DNA from: Nocardiopsis sp. JB363
GTDB taxonomy: Bacteria; Actinomycetota; Actinomycetes; Streptosporangiales; Streptosporangiaceae
Length of the DNA stretch: 35,311 nucleotides
Reading direction: 5' to 3'
Assembly: GCF_900143625.1 (NCBI RefSeq)
Contig: NZ_FRFF01000024.1
Span: 1 to 35,311 of the forward strand
Position 1 is the first letter of the stretch. Each line of letters opens with the position of its first letter. Of the stretch, positions 1-8,029 are shown one piece after another. The notes beneath the pieces are model-generated. The model made no database searches. It was not told where the DNA came from and saw only the letters and a list, made by a program, of their open reading frames with translations. A program made the translations under genes and the position numbers.

Positions 1-86
1 CCACCCCACAACCCCAAGGATCACCCCCTCACGCGCCCCACCAACCCACCCAAAAGACGCCCGGCTACCGGCAGGGTTCCTAGGTC

Positions 87-1067
87 TCACCGCTCGTTGA
101 CGGCTCTGCCCCGGTAACCGATGGGGCCCTCGTTGACCCGCTGGTAGTAGCCGAGGAAGCCGGCCGCCTTCTCCTCAAAGGTGACGGACCCGGAGTTCTC
201 CCGCTGGTCACGCCAAGTGATCCGCTCCACCGGGGCGCCACGGTCCTCGACCATCAGGCGCAGCTCCCCGGAGGTGTGCCAACGCTCGCCCCAGTGCTCC
301 TCGGTGCCGAAACGGTGCACGGTGGTCTCCTCCGTCCCCTCCGGGTAGGCCCAACGCTCCTCCAGGTCACCCCGGTACTCGCTCAGCAGGCCATCGGCCG
401 AGCGGTGGTAGCCGTGGAAGTCACCCAGGGCCGACTGGAAGCTGATCGCCGCCTCGGCTCCGTCGGTGTCGCGCCACGAGAGCTGCGCGATCGGGGCCAT
501 CTCACCCCGGTCGACGTACACCAGGAGCCGGCCGCCGGGTTCCCACCGCTGCTCCGACCCCTCCGCGGACTGGACTCGCTTCCTGGTGGTGTAGCGGAGC
601 ACCGACCGCTGGTCGGCGGCGGCGAGCATCGCGCGAACCGAGCGGTCGCGTTCGTCGATGGAATCAAGGCTGATCCGGTAAAGCCACAGCATCGTTCGGG
701 AATCCGTGCCGCTGCGCACGGTCACCACGTTGGGGCCGTCCGTTCGCAGCCACCCGCCGGGAACCGCGAAGTCCAGGCTCTGGGGCAGGTCTCCGCCGCC
801 GGGGATGGTCAGGCGCGAGGCCACCGGTTCGCCGTTGACCAGCACGGTCAGTGGGGCGTACCCGGGGGAGCCCCCGCTCTTGGAGACGAGCGCGGTCACC
901 CGCAGAACGCCTTCGACGATCGCCCTGTCCAGGTAGAAGGTGAGATCGACGGAGCCTCCGGAATCCAGCTCTATCCTGCTTCCGCCGAACCGGGCGTTCT
1001 CGCGGTCCACATGCGCGTTGGCCACCCGGGCGGGGCTGGCGGTGAGGTCGGCGTAGGTCGGTTCCAT
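87..1067 (-). CDS. Hypothetical protein with two tandem OAA-lectin-like repeats
   Basis: 326 residues, no signal peptide or membrane segment. Residues 35-135 are rich in short beta strands (VDLTFYLD, LTVLVNGEPV, NVVTVRSG) and read like a jelly-roll or galactose-binding-like sandwich. Residues 175-233 and 258-320 are an internal repeat: each starts with Trp, then a Gly-containing turn, a DRG element, a Ser/Thr-Trp-Arg-Asp box, Phe-x-Gly-Tyr, and ends in YRG. The second repeat ends GPIGYRG, which recalls the GPIGF ending of Oscillatoria agglutinin (OAA) repeats. A carbohydrate-binding role is inferred from that resemblance, recalled without a search. The ATG at 1067 has GGAGT just upstream on the minus strand. 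The gene stands alone, followed by an 800-base gap on the start side. The ORF is well supported; the function is weak. Confidence 0.75.
   Translation of the reverse strand: MEPTYADLTASPARVANAHVDRENARFGGSRIELDSGGSVDLTFYLDRAIVEGVLRVTALVSKSGGSPGYAPLTVLVNGEPVASRLTIPGGGDLPQSLDFAVPGGWLRTDGPNVVTVRSGTDSRTMLWLYRISLDSIDERDRSVRAMLAAADQRSVLRYTTRKRVQSAEGSEQRWEPGGRLLVYVDRGEMAPIAQLSWRDTDGAEAAISFQSALGDFHGYHRSADGLLSEYRGDLEERWAYPEGTEETTVHRFGTEEHWGERWHTSGELRLMVEDRGAPVERITWRDQRENSGSVTFEEKAAGFLGYYQRVNEGPIGYRGRAVNER
108..545 (-). repeat. Two tandem 58-59-residue protein repeats
   Basis: The coding repeats occupy 369-545 and 108-281. Both show W-x2-[GS]-G, then DRG, then [ST]-WRD about 24 residues in, F-x-G-Y about 42-44 residues in, and a closing YRG. 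The nucleotide sequences have diverged, so this is an old protein-level duplication rather than a recent DNA repeat. Confidence 0.65.
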
Positions 1068-1359
1068 GGGGACTCCTGGAAGAGGCCGCAGTGCTTCCCG
1101 AGAAGGGGGATGGGCGGGGGAGAAGGATGGGGAGAGGGAAGCCCAGCGGTGATGGCTGAAGGGTCACGCGGAGCGTACCGGGGGCATACGACAGAACCAG
1201 GCCTCTGAGACGTTCTGAGCCCCTTCGTGAACGTGGATAGGGTTTTGCTTATGGCCACCCCCATCGCTGTTCAGCACGTATGAACCGCTATCCGCCGACA
1301 CTTCGCGGATGTCATCGACTTCAGTGGCATCCCGGGCCGTTCCCTGGCCGTCGAAGAAC

Positions 1360-1527
1360 CTACTTCGTGGTCGAAGGGGGCCCGCGCATCGACGGACGGA
1401 TTTGCGACCGGTGTGGCGGCGTTAAGACTTCGGTTCGGGCGATCCTGGTTTCCAGATCGGAGCGGAATCGGGTGATCGTGGCGGCCTGCTCGACGACCAG
1501 CGCGGCGAGGTCCTCATAGGGGCGCAC
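1360..1527 (-). pseudogene. Remnant of an IS66-family transposase N-terminus
   Basis: Read from a GTG at 1527 on the minus strand, the first 25 or so codons give RPYEDLAALVVEQAATIT followed by a degraded helix. This matches the start typical of actinobacterial IS66 transposases, where a P-x-Y-E-[ED]-LAALV helix precedes a coiled coil and an N-S-R-N-S-S motif. The downstream motif is absent: the frame runs into unrelated sequence and stops at 1360. Only about 55 codons of a normally 400-500-residue protein remain. The family call comes from recognising the opening helix, not from a search. Confidence 0.55.
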
Positions 1528-1698
1528 GGTCTGGTCGGAGAAGCTCAGCTGCTGATCGTTGCAGGCCAGGAGCTTTTTCCGCAGACGAACCGGTCAACTG
1601 ATCGGAGAGACCCGAACAGTCACGATCTTCGTTGAGAAGATCTTATCGCCTTGTCCACTTCCGGCCATGTGGTCGAAATAATGGGGAGCGTAAGCCTT

Positions 1699-1723
1699 GA
1701 AAATCGGAGAAGCCCTGATTTTC
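1699..1723. terminator. Small hairpin, possible weak terminator
   Basis: GAAAATC at 1699-1705 pairs with GATTTTC at 1717-1723 across an 11-base loop. The stem is AT-rich and not followed by a clear T tract, so it may be incidental. Confidence 0.25.
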
Positions 1724-1863
1724 GCAGCTCAGCGTCGCTAAAGGGAATCTCTTGGGCAACGGCGCGGAGGACCCTGTCTTGAGTTTCCGCTTTATGGAAT
1801 TTTCCTCGGGTGAGTCATGAATTAATATCTCGCTCGGATCTCCCGCCCAAAGGAAAGGAAACC

Positions 1864-2567
1864 GTGAAGTCATTCTCTTTTTCCGCGACCGTGCTCGGAT
1901 CCGTCTGTACAGCAGTGATGATCCTGTCCTCTGCTCCGGTCAACGCGGAGACCGCCCCCCCCGAACCGCTGAGGACACCGTGACGTTCGGCGTCTTCGCT
2001 GTCGGTGAGGAACGCCCTGAGGGGAGCTTCGATCTGGCCGACCTGACAGAGCTCGGTGTCACCGACGCGGACATCGAGCTCCTGGCCGAAGGGGTCGTGC
2101 CCGAGACCGAGGAACAGGGAACGAACCAAGCGGACGACGTGCTGAACCGCTGGGACGACGTTGATGGTGAGACGGTCATCTGGCGCCAAGGCCACTACGA
2201 CCCCTCGACCGGTAAGGGTTCCGGGGCGGAGAAGATCGACCAGAAGCACAACCTCGGCATGGAGGCGGTGCGCACCGTCACCCGTTGGCCGTTCACCAAC
2301 GCCAGCCTCCCCGACCACACCAAGGAACAGGAGAACCCTCCGGGCGGAACCTCGTATCGATACCAGGCGGAGGCCTGGGAGGTCGAGTGCACCGGCTGGT
2401 TCTGGTGGCGCGAGTGCCAGGTCCTGGACACACGGATCGTCCGCGTCATCGTGGACTACCGTGTCCCGTCCCACTCCAACGAGCCCATGGGGGCCTTCAA
2501 CGCCTACTGTGAACAGACGAGTGGAGACCGCTGCCCTGACTGGGTGCGTGAGGCTCTGAACGTCTAG
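1864..2567 (+). CDS. Secreted protein of unknown function, split by a frameshift
   Basis: A GTG at 1864 follows a strong purine-rich ribosome site (AAAGGAAAGGAAA). It opens a signal peptide of the form MKSFSFSATVLGSV...SSAPVNAE, with a likely cleavage after VNA. That frame enters an 8-C run at 1955-1962 and stops at 1981. One extra C would join it to the open frame that continues to 2567 (RTAEDTVTFGVFAV...). The mature part is about 200 residues, acidic at first, with an aromatic, Cys-bearing C-terminal half (ECTGWFWWREC, then AYCEQTSGDRC); the four Cys could form two disulfides. I recognise no family. The break is either a sequencing or assembly slip in the homopolymer or a real, possibly phase-variable, frameshift. 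Without the repair only an unexported 195-residue product from GTG 1980 could be made. Confidence 0.6.
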
Positions 2568-2624
2568 TCGCCAAGGTGTGCGGGTGACGTACCCGCACAC
2601 CCCAGATTCGCATTGGGAGGACCG

Positions 2625-3248
2625 GTGCCACACCACGCAGAACCGCTGCGCCCCTCTCCTCGCTGGCCGCACGTGGAGTGGTGGGTACCACTCATGGGGG
2701 CATGTTCAGCACTCCAGCGGGCCGACCCGGCCCTCCTCCTGTCGTCCTTGGACCTGTCCGGTGCGCAGGCCCGGATACGTGCGGTCTGGGACGAAGGCCC
2801 GGAGGTCACGGTCGTCCCCGAAGCCGACACGGACGCGGGGCGGCTGCGTGCTCTGCTGGAGAGCGCGGCCCCGGGCCGGCGGGTTCGGGCCGTGCTGCCC
2901 GGACACGAGCGGGAGTTCTGGGCACCGGCCGAAGGTGCGCCCGTCCGGGCTCGCTACGCGTGGCTCTTGGACCAGTTCTCCGTCGACTCCACGCACTGGC
3001 GTATGAAGCGCCTGAACCTGGTCGCCGTCGAAGCGGATCTCGCCGCAGGGTCCGCCGACGTGACCTTGGAACGTCTCGACGGGCTCGGTACCGTCGTCGC
3101 CCGCGTCCCCCTGCTCGCGGGAGAGGAGCTGGTCGGTGCCCCCGACTGGATCGCGAGCCGCGTCCGAACGGCGTTGGCGGAGGGGACCGGCGAGGCACTT
3201 CCCGCGCAACCCGGCCGGCCCACCGTCCTGGTCGAACTCCACGGATAA
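2625..3248 (+). CDS. Hypothetical protein, 207 residues
   Basis: An unrecognised soluble protein. GTG 2625 is preceded by GGGAGG at 2615-2620; an in-frame TTG at 2613 lies inside that ribosome site and is less likely. The N-terminal part has a Trp-rich segment (RWPHVEWWVPL). The middle contains two short alpha/beta stretches (PEVTVVPEADTDAGRLRALLESA and RRVRAVLPG), and the C-terminus alternates charged helices and strands. There is no transmembrane segment, signal peptide or Cys cluster. It lies 57 bases after the secreted-protein gene on the same strand, so the two may be co-transcribed. Codon bias (GC in third positions) supports coding. Confidence 0.6.
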   Translation: MPHHAEPLRPSPRWPHVEWWVPLMGACSALQRADPALLLSSLDLSGAQARIRAVWDEGPEVTVVPEADTDAGRLRALLESAAPGRRVRAVLPGHEREFWAPAEGAPVRARYAWLLDQFSVDSTHWRMKRLNLVAVEADLAAGSADVTLERLDGLGTVVARVPLLAGEELVGAPDWIASRVRTALAEGTGEALPAQPGRPTVLVELHG

Positions 3249-3482
3249 CCGGCGTCTTCGGTCCTCGGAATGTGTCAAGTCCAATCGGACACGGACCAGT
3301 GATCTTTAGGCTGCTTTGTACTGGTCAGGAGCGTGCTGCTCGGCGGTGCCGGGCTCGCGGGCATGGTGACCAGGCTAGACCACGCTCGGAACGTCACCGA
3401 TGGGCAGCGGCCGTGCGCCGGCCACCGATCGGCTTTCCCCTTCCCATGGTCGGGTATTGAATGATCACCGTGTGATTGATCG

Positions 3483-3502
3483 GGAGATTTGTCTGAATCT
3501 CC
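3483..3502. terminator. Hairpin upstream of the DUF6879/STAND unit
   Basis: GGAGATT (3483-3489) pairs with AATCTCC (3496-3502) around a 6-base loop and is followed by TTGATATAT. It could terminate transcription arriving from the left and so insulate the next promoter, or act as a dyad operator. Confidence 0.35.
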
Positions 3503-3531
3503 TTGATATATCCCCTGGTGAAGGACGGGCG

Positions 3532-3560
3532 TTGACCAGGTATCGATTGGTGTCTATTCT
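3532..3560 (+). promoter_or_regulatory. Sigma-70-like promoter of the DUF6879/STAND unit
   Basis: TTGACC at 3532-3537 and TATTCT at 3555-3560 are separated by exactly 17 bases, close to the consensus for a housekeeping sigma factor. The -10 box is embedded in a small inverted repeat, TCTAT-TCTCG-ATAGA, which could be a repressor site. The predicted start of transcription near 3567 lies just before an in-frame GTG at 3570. Confidence 0.5.
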
Positions 3561-3632
3561 CGATAGAGTGTGAACCCGGATGTAACAAGGGTCGCGCCGA
3601 CGTGGATGACAACCACATACAGGAGACCTGCT

Positions 3633-3899
3633 ATGGCGAAGTGGGATGCCGACTCGGCAGCCGAGTTCAGGCGGCGCTATGGGAAATCGTCCCATGAGTT
3701 GGGCACGACCGGCGGAAACGCCAGCTGTCCCGACATATGGGAACTCGATAATGGAGACGTCGCCGTCATCGGCACGGATCTCACTTCCGAGTACCGAGAT
3801 CGTCTTCCCGAAGGCGTTTCAGTGGACCCGGGTGAAAGCCTGGTGATCATTCCGCGTAGCACGATCCTGGCGGCGAAGGTGGACATTCCGGATGAGTAG
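3633..3899 (+). CDS. Small conserved-looking protein preceding DUF6879
   Basis: 88 residues from ATG 3633, which has AGGAG about 8 bases upstream. An in-frame GTG at 3570 would add 21 residues and would sit almost at the predicted transcription start (leaderless), but those residues look non-coding. The protein has an FRRRYGKSSHE basic stretch, a CPDIWELDNGDVAVIG core and a VIIPR segment near the end. I recall proteins with a similar WELDNGDVAVIG core beside DUF6879 genes in other actinomycetes; no function is known to me. The stop overlaps the next start by 8 bases, so translation is coupled. It could be a small partner or sensor for the STAND protein encoded downstream. Confidence 0.7.
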   Translation: MAKWDADSAAEFRRRYGKSSHELGTTGGNASCPDIWELDNGDVAVIGTDLTSEYRDRLPEGVSVDPGESLVIIPRSTILAAKVDIPDE

Positions 3900-4557
3900 G
3901 CCGCTGAACGGTGCTGTTGGCCAGGTCATGACGCTCGAAGAATACTACGCCGACTTCGAGCGCAACTTCTCGGTCGCCGGGGAGTTCTGGAAGTTGGAGC
4001 GCGGACAGACATTCGCAGAACCCGGAGATGACAGCTGGGAGGCCTTCGACAGTGGGGACTGGGAAGGCTCGATGCGCCTGCTGCGAGAGCGCCGGGACGA
4101 CCTGGTCGACTACCACCGGAGCGTCGCATCGGCCGGAACCCAGACCTATCGCATCAGGATCGTCGACACCCCGATCACCCCGTATCTTCAGTGGGAGCTG
4201 AACCTGCTGAAGGTGCGAGACGAGACCGGTGGCCCGATTCGTGTCCTGTCGGCTCGGGACGTGGAGCACCTAGAGGACCTCGGGTCGCTTCCGGACATCT
4301 ACACCATGGATGACAGGGTCATGTACCAGGCCGTCTATGACGCTAATGGAGTACTGGAAAGCGCGCGAAGGTTCGACGACAAGGACCTGATCAGAAAATG
4401 TCGGACCTTTATCGCTGAACTCTATATTTCCGGCGAGCCGATCAGCTCCTTCTTCCGGAGGGAGATCGAACACCTTCCGCCCGCGAAGCCCGAGCGACCA
4501 TCGATCCCGCGAGACTACCTGGAATCGAATAATCGGCCCGATCCGATACGATCCTGA
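3892..4557 (+). CDS. DUF6879 family protein
   Basis: 221 residues. It shows the DUF6879 layout: an N-terminal Phe-x-Val-x-Gly-x-Phe-Trp-Lys-Leu-Glu segment, an acidic FDSGDWEGS stretch, a long amphipathic helix, then a strand-rich core (YRIRIVDTPITPYLQWEL) where the family usually has a conserved R-x-R-V-x-[VI] strand and P-[LI]-x-x-Y. DUF6879 proteins are common in actinomycetes, often near XRE or DUF397 genes, and none has a known activity as far as I know. The start at 3892 overlaps the preceding stop; an in-frame ATG at 3928 (MTLEEYYADF) is an alternative. The STAND ATPase starts 13 bases after the stop, so the three genes look like one transcript. Confidence 0.75.
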   Translation: MSRPLNGAVGQVMTLEEYYADFERNFSVAGEFWKLERGQTFAEPGDDSWEAFDSGDWEGSMRLLRERRDDLVDYHRSVASAGTQTYRIRIVDTPITPYLQWELNLLKVRDETGGPIRVLSARDVEHLEDLGSLPDIYTMDDRVMYQAVYDANGVLESARRFDDKDLIRKCRTFIAELYISGEPISSFFRREIEHLPPAKPERPSIPRDYLESNNRPDPIRS

Positions 4558-4570
4558 ACGAGATCGCCCT

Positions 4571-6982
4571 GTGGACGAGCCACCTGAGAACCAGACCCCT
4601 GGAAGTTCTTCGTCGCACGAGAACCGGGCCGAAGGCGATATCACCAGTGGTGGTATCGTTCAGGCGCGTGATGTCGAGGGCGGGGTGAATTTCTACAATA
4701 CGCTGGCCCGAGAACCCGCCTCCCAGGTTCCACGTCAGCTCCCCGGTGACATCTCTCATTTCGTCAATCGGTCCTCAGAGCTGGCGACCTTCATGGAGCT
4801 CCTGGAATCCACGAGTGACCCCGGTTCGCGTCATGCGAGGATCTTGGTGATCTCAGGCTCGGCCGGGGTCGGGAAAACCGCGCTGGGGCTTCGCTGGGCT
4901 CATCGAATCCGATCGAGATTCCCGTCGGGTCAGCTCTACGTCAACCTTCGCGGTTATGACGATGGGCCACCGGAGGAACCGGCTATGGCCCTTGATCGGA
5001 TGCTCCGTGCCCTCGGGGTCCCCGGATCCTCGATACCCGATGACGTCGATGATCGTTCGGCGACCCTGAGAAGCCTCATCGCCGAACGAGACGTTCTGAT
5101 CTTCTTGGACAACGCCGTGTCGACCAACCAGATACGGCCGCTTCTACCCGGTTCGGCGTCCCCTCTGGTCATCGTGACCAGCCGTAGCGCGCTGCCCTCC
5201 CTCGGCGCGCGTGAGGGTGCCCACAGGGTGCAGCTCGACACCTTGGACGAGGCCGATGCGCTCACACTCCTCAGAGCCGTCACCCATGAGAAGCGAGAGG
5301 ACGAGGAATCGGACCTCACCGAGCTCGTACACCTATGCGCCCGATTACCACTGGCGTTGAGGATCGCCGGCGAGCGGGCGGCGTCTCGCCCGATGACGCG
5401 GCTGACCGAGCTGATCGAAGACCTGAAGGATGACTCCCTGCTCTGGGAGGTTCTCAGCCTTCACGACGACTCGACCACGGAGGCGGTACGTACCGTGTTC
5501 ACGTGGTCGTATCGGGCACTCTCCCCGGACGCCGCACGGACCTTTCGGCTCCTGGGTGTCAACCCCGGCCATGACATCGGCCTATCCGCGGCGGCGGCCC
5601 TGTGCGGCGTACCGGCCCGCACGGTCCGACGTTCCCTGGACCTGCTCGTGGGAGCCTTCATGGTCGAGACCTCGGCACCGGGGCGATTCAAACTACATGA
5701 CCTGTTGAAGGCCTACGCGCTGTCCGAAGCACGTACGGCGGAGCCGATCGCCGACCTTCGCACGAGCCTTCGTCGATTGGCCGACTGGTACGCACGCACA
5801 TTGGAAGAAGCCGCGATGTCGCTGTCGGCGATCGATTCCGTTGCCTCTTCCCTCGACGGGCAAGACATTCCAGACCCCTTGTCCTTCGCCACTTCGACGG
5901 CGGCCTTCGATTGGTTCGAGTCGGAGCGGCAGAACCTCGTTTCCACCGCGCAGGCAGTGCTCAGTAGTGAAAACCATGAGAGCGCGTGGAATATCGTGAT
6001 GGCAGCGAGCCCGATCTACGCGCAGCATTTCACCTTTGACGATTGGGCTGTCATGAGCCAGATCGGGGTGGACGCGGCCAGGGCCCTCGGCGATCCAGTC
6101 CGTTACTCGGCCGCGCTCGACAACAGGGGAAAGTATCTCTTTCGCAAACGCCGCCTCGACGAGGCTCGGCGTGCGTTCGACGACGCACTTCGGCTGAGGG
6201 AGACGGGAGGTGACGAAAGGGCGGTCTGCGAGTCGCTCAATGCCTTGGGGCTGGTCTGCCTGCGCACCAGAGAGCTGGATGAGGCAGCGGAGATCTTTCG
6301 TCGTTCGGCGTCCGGGTTCCGTGACCTGGGGGAAGAGCGTTGGGAATGTCTGGCGCTTTCGAACGTGGCCGAGGCCTACCTGGAGAATGGTGACGCGACA
6401 ACGGCGATCGATCTCGTCGATGGTCTCCCAGAAGTTTTCGCGGGACTCGACGACTCTGCCTCGCAGGGCAACGCCCTGTGGCTGACCTCCTGGGGGCAGC
6501 GACTTCGGGGAAACCTCTCCGCTGCCTCGATGGCGATAGACGCGGCTCTGGCCATCGCCGATGACGCCAATAACCGTATGTGGGAAGCGTTCTGGTTGAT
6601 CGAGGCGGCTCGGGTCCACCTCGCCGAAGGTAGGTTGGACGAAGCCGCGAGATGCTGCACCCTGGCTGCTTCCCTGCAACGGCAGATCGGCGACAGGAAC
6701 AGGGAGGCTCTCGCCGTGAACTGCGCGGGAGAGGTACATCAAGCTCTGGGGAACTTCCATGATGCCTCCGCCTTTCACCAGGAAGCCTTTCGTATGCAGG
6801 TGTCCGCGGGTGATCATTGGAACGCGGCCTTGGCCCTCGCGAACCTGGCCGACTGCGAGAAGATCCGGGGCGATTCGGCGAAGGTCCGGGATCTCTCGGC
6901 ACGGGGAGTGGGGTTGCTTGAGCAGTTCTCCGACAAGAATTCATCACGTCTGAGACGGCGTCTGATCACATTGATAGAGTGA
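4571..6982 (+). CDS. NB-ARC STAND ATPase with TPR repeats
   Basis: 803 residues from GTG 4571. Residues 1-50 are a low-complexity tail with the short motif SGGIVQARDVEGGVNF, seen at the head of many actinomycete conflict and signalling proteins. The NB-ARC core follows: Walker A GSAGVGKT (96-103), Walker B DVLIFLDN (174-181), IVTSR sensor (201-205), an ARLPLALRIAG GxP-type motif, a winged-helix ARC2-like region, and an LHDLLKAYA segment corresponding to the MHD box. From about residue 450 to the end it is a TPR superhelix (repeats such as ALDNRGKYLFRKRRLDEARRAFDDAL). No DNA-binding (SARP) or N-terminal effector domain is present, which separates it from AfsR. Such proteins oligomerise on ligand binding; the DUF6879 or 88-aa partner could be the effector or sensor, which is inference from the operon. 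Confidence 0.88.
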   Translation: MDEPPENQTPGSSSSHENRAEGDITSGGIVQARDVEGGVNFYNTLAREPASQVPRQLPGDISHFVNRSSELATFMELLESTSDPGSRHARILVISGSAGVGKTALGLRWAHRIRSRFPSGQLYVNLRGYDDGPPEEPAMALDRMLRALGVPGSSIPDDVDDRSATLRSLIAERDVLIFLDNAVSTNQIRPLLPGSASPLVIVTSRSALPSLGAREGAHRVQLDTLDEADALTLLRAVTHEKREDEESDLTELVHLCARLPLALRIAGERAASRPMTRLTELIEDLKDDSLLWEVLSLHDDSTTEAVRTVFTWSYRALSPDAARTFRLLGVNPGHDIGLSAAAALCGVPARTVRRSLDLLVGAFMVETSAPGRFKLHDLLKAYALSEARTAEPIADLRTSLRRLADWYARTLEEAAMSLSAIDSVASSLDGQDIPDPLSFATSTAAFDWFESERQNLVSTAQAVLSSENHESAWNIVMAASPIYAQHFTFDDWAVMSQIGVDAARALGDPVRYSAALDNRGKYLFRKRRLDEARRAFDDALRLRETGGDERAVCESLNALGLVCLRTRELDEAAEIFRRSASGFRDLGEERWECLALSNVAEAYLENGDATTAIDLVDGLPEVFAGLDDSASQGNALWLTSWGQRLRGNLSAASMAIDAALAIADDANNRMWEAFWLIEAARVHLAEGRLDEAARCCTLAASLQRQIGDRNREALAVNCAGEVHQALGNFHDASAFHQEAFRMQVSAGDHWNAALALANLADCEKIRGDSAKVRDLSARGVGLLEQFSDKNSSRLRRRLITLIE

Positions 6983-7828
6983 TCACAGGGGCTCGTATTC
7001 GGTGACCCACAAAGGTCCGTCCGGATAGTTCAGACACGAGTGGCCTCGCTTGTCGAGGCTGGTTCCGAGGATGCGTACCGGCTCACCGTCGAGTTCGGCC
7101 GAAGGTCCGGAATCCGAATACATGAACCTGTACGCGCGTACTTGGTCATGTGCTTCCTTCCGGCCCTGGCGCAGGGAGAGTTCGCCCCATTCGGGTGGCG
7201 GGAACCCGGCGTGGCTCGCTTCCCCCTCGTTCTGTGGTGTCCCCTCCGTCCTGGCGAGAACCTCTCCGATGGCCCGATCGAGCAGGGTCGGCAGACCCGC
7301 TTCGATCAGGTGCCAGGTTTCCGCCTGCGTCGTTACTTCGGAGAGGCCTCCTACCGACCCTCGGGCGAGAATCGGTCCGGCGTCGATCTTCCCGGTCATT
7401 CGGTGAATCGTCACGCCCAATTCCTCCTCCCCGTTGCGGATGGCCCACGGTATCGGTGAGGGGCCACGGTATTTCGGGAGAAAGGAAGGATGTACGTTGA
7501 TCGTTCCGTGGGTGGGAAGCTCGATGACTTCGGTCGGAATCGGCCAATTGAAACCGAAAACCACGAGAAGATCGGGTTCGTACCCGACGAGCATGGGTCG
7601 AAGTTCGGATGCGTCGCATGGCAGAAGCAAGCCGATGTCCGACGGAAGCGACGACAACGTGGACGTCACACCATCAAGGATGTCCGGCTCGGGTGCGCTG
7701 TTCTGCTTCATGGAACGGCTCATGATGTGAACGACAGGAGTATGTCCCGAGTCTTTTATGATCCGACCGATGAGTGCGAACTGGGCCGGACCGTAGGAGG
7801 CGATCGCCACTCGCAATCTCTTCTTCAT
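6983..7828 (-). CDS. Stand-alone formyltransferase (Fmt-like)
   Basis: 281 residues. The N-terminal Rossmann-like domain carries the formyltransferase signature GTINVHPSFLPKYRGPSPI and MTGKIDAGPIL, giving the catalytic Asn111-His113-Asp149 triad of 10-formyltetrahydrofolate-dependent transferases. Methionyl-tRNA formyltransferases are usually about 310 residues, and the C-terminal 80 residues here do not look like their usual C-terminal barrel. The gene is also not next to def or rsmB, so a small-molecule acceptor (for example an amino sugar) is more likely than initiator tRNA. Its stop directly abuts the stop of the STAND gene on the other strand (TGA/TCA with no gap). Base composition resembles the STAND unit, so they probably entered together. 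Confidence 0.8.
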   Translation of the reverse strand: MKKRLRVAIASYGPAQFALIGRIIKDSGHTPVVHIMSRSMKQNSAPEPDILDGVTSTLSSLPSDIGLLLPCDASELRPMLVGYEPDLLVVFGFNWPIPTEVIELPTHGTINVHPSFLPKYRGPSPIPWAIRNGEEELGVTIHRMTGKIDAGPILARGSVGGLSEVTTQAETWHLIEAGLPTLLDRAIGEVLARTEGTPQNEGEASHAGFPPPEWGELSLRQGRKEAHDQVRAYRFMYSDSGPSAELDGEPVRILGTSLDKRGHSCLNYPDGPLWVTEYEPL

Positions 7829-8029
7829 CGGTCGAGCTTAGCCATATCGGGGTAGGTCTGACGTGTGATGCCGAGAATCCTCCGCCATACCGAAGTGGTC
7901 CCTCAGGTCGAAGGCCGGAGACTTCGCTCGGCGCGTCCTCCGGCTACCACGTTTCCCCTGGTGGAAAATGTGCCCGATCGCCCCACCCCGCCCCGCCCAC
8001 GGGGACGGACGGAAAGAAGAGGACACGTC

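Larger units (their letters stand above)
1068..1863. other. Long gap with a transposase remnant and a hairpin
   Basis: No intact gene is convincing here. The region holds a decayed IS66-type fragment (1360-1527) and a small stem at 1699-1723 (GAAAATC paired with GATTTTC, 11-base loop). The AT-richer stretch 1770-1850 upstream of the secreted-protein gene probably contains its promoter; I could not fix one. Short ORFs on both strands lack ribosome binding sites. Confidence 0.5.
3249..3632. other. Intergenic region with hairpin and promoter
   Basis: 383 bases without a convincing gene. The first half holds short stop-broken frames. The second half is AT-richer and contains a hairpin (3483-3502) and the promoter at 3532-3560 for the following three-gene unit. 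Confidence 0.5.

Noticed and set aside
276..1208. Long plus-strand frame opposite the lectin-like gene
   Set aside because: Arg/Gly/Pro-rich translation without domains. It is the antisense shadow of a GC-biased gene.
3300..3375. Minus-strand tail reading AEQHAPDQYKAA and stop, like the end of a transposase
   Set aside because: Too short, with a stop just upstream in the same frame. I could not place it in a family.
5693..6817. 374-codon minus-strand frame inside the STAND gene
   Set aside because: Composition is that of an antisense shadow, and the plus-strand NB-ARC/TPR motifs are continuous.
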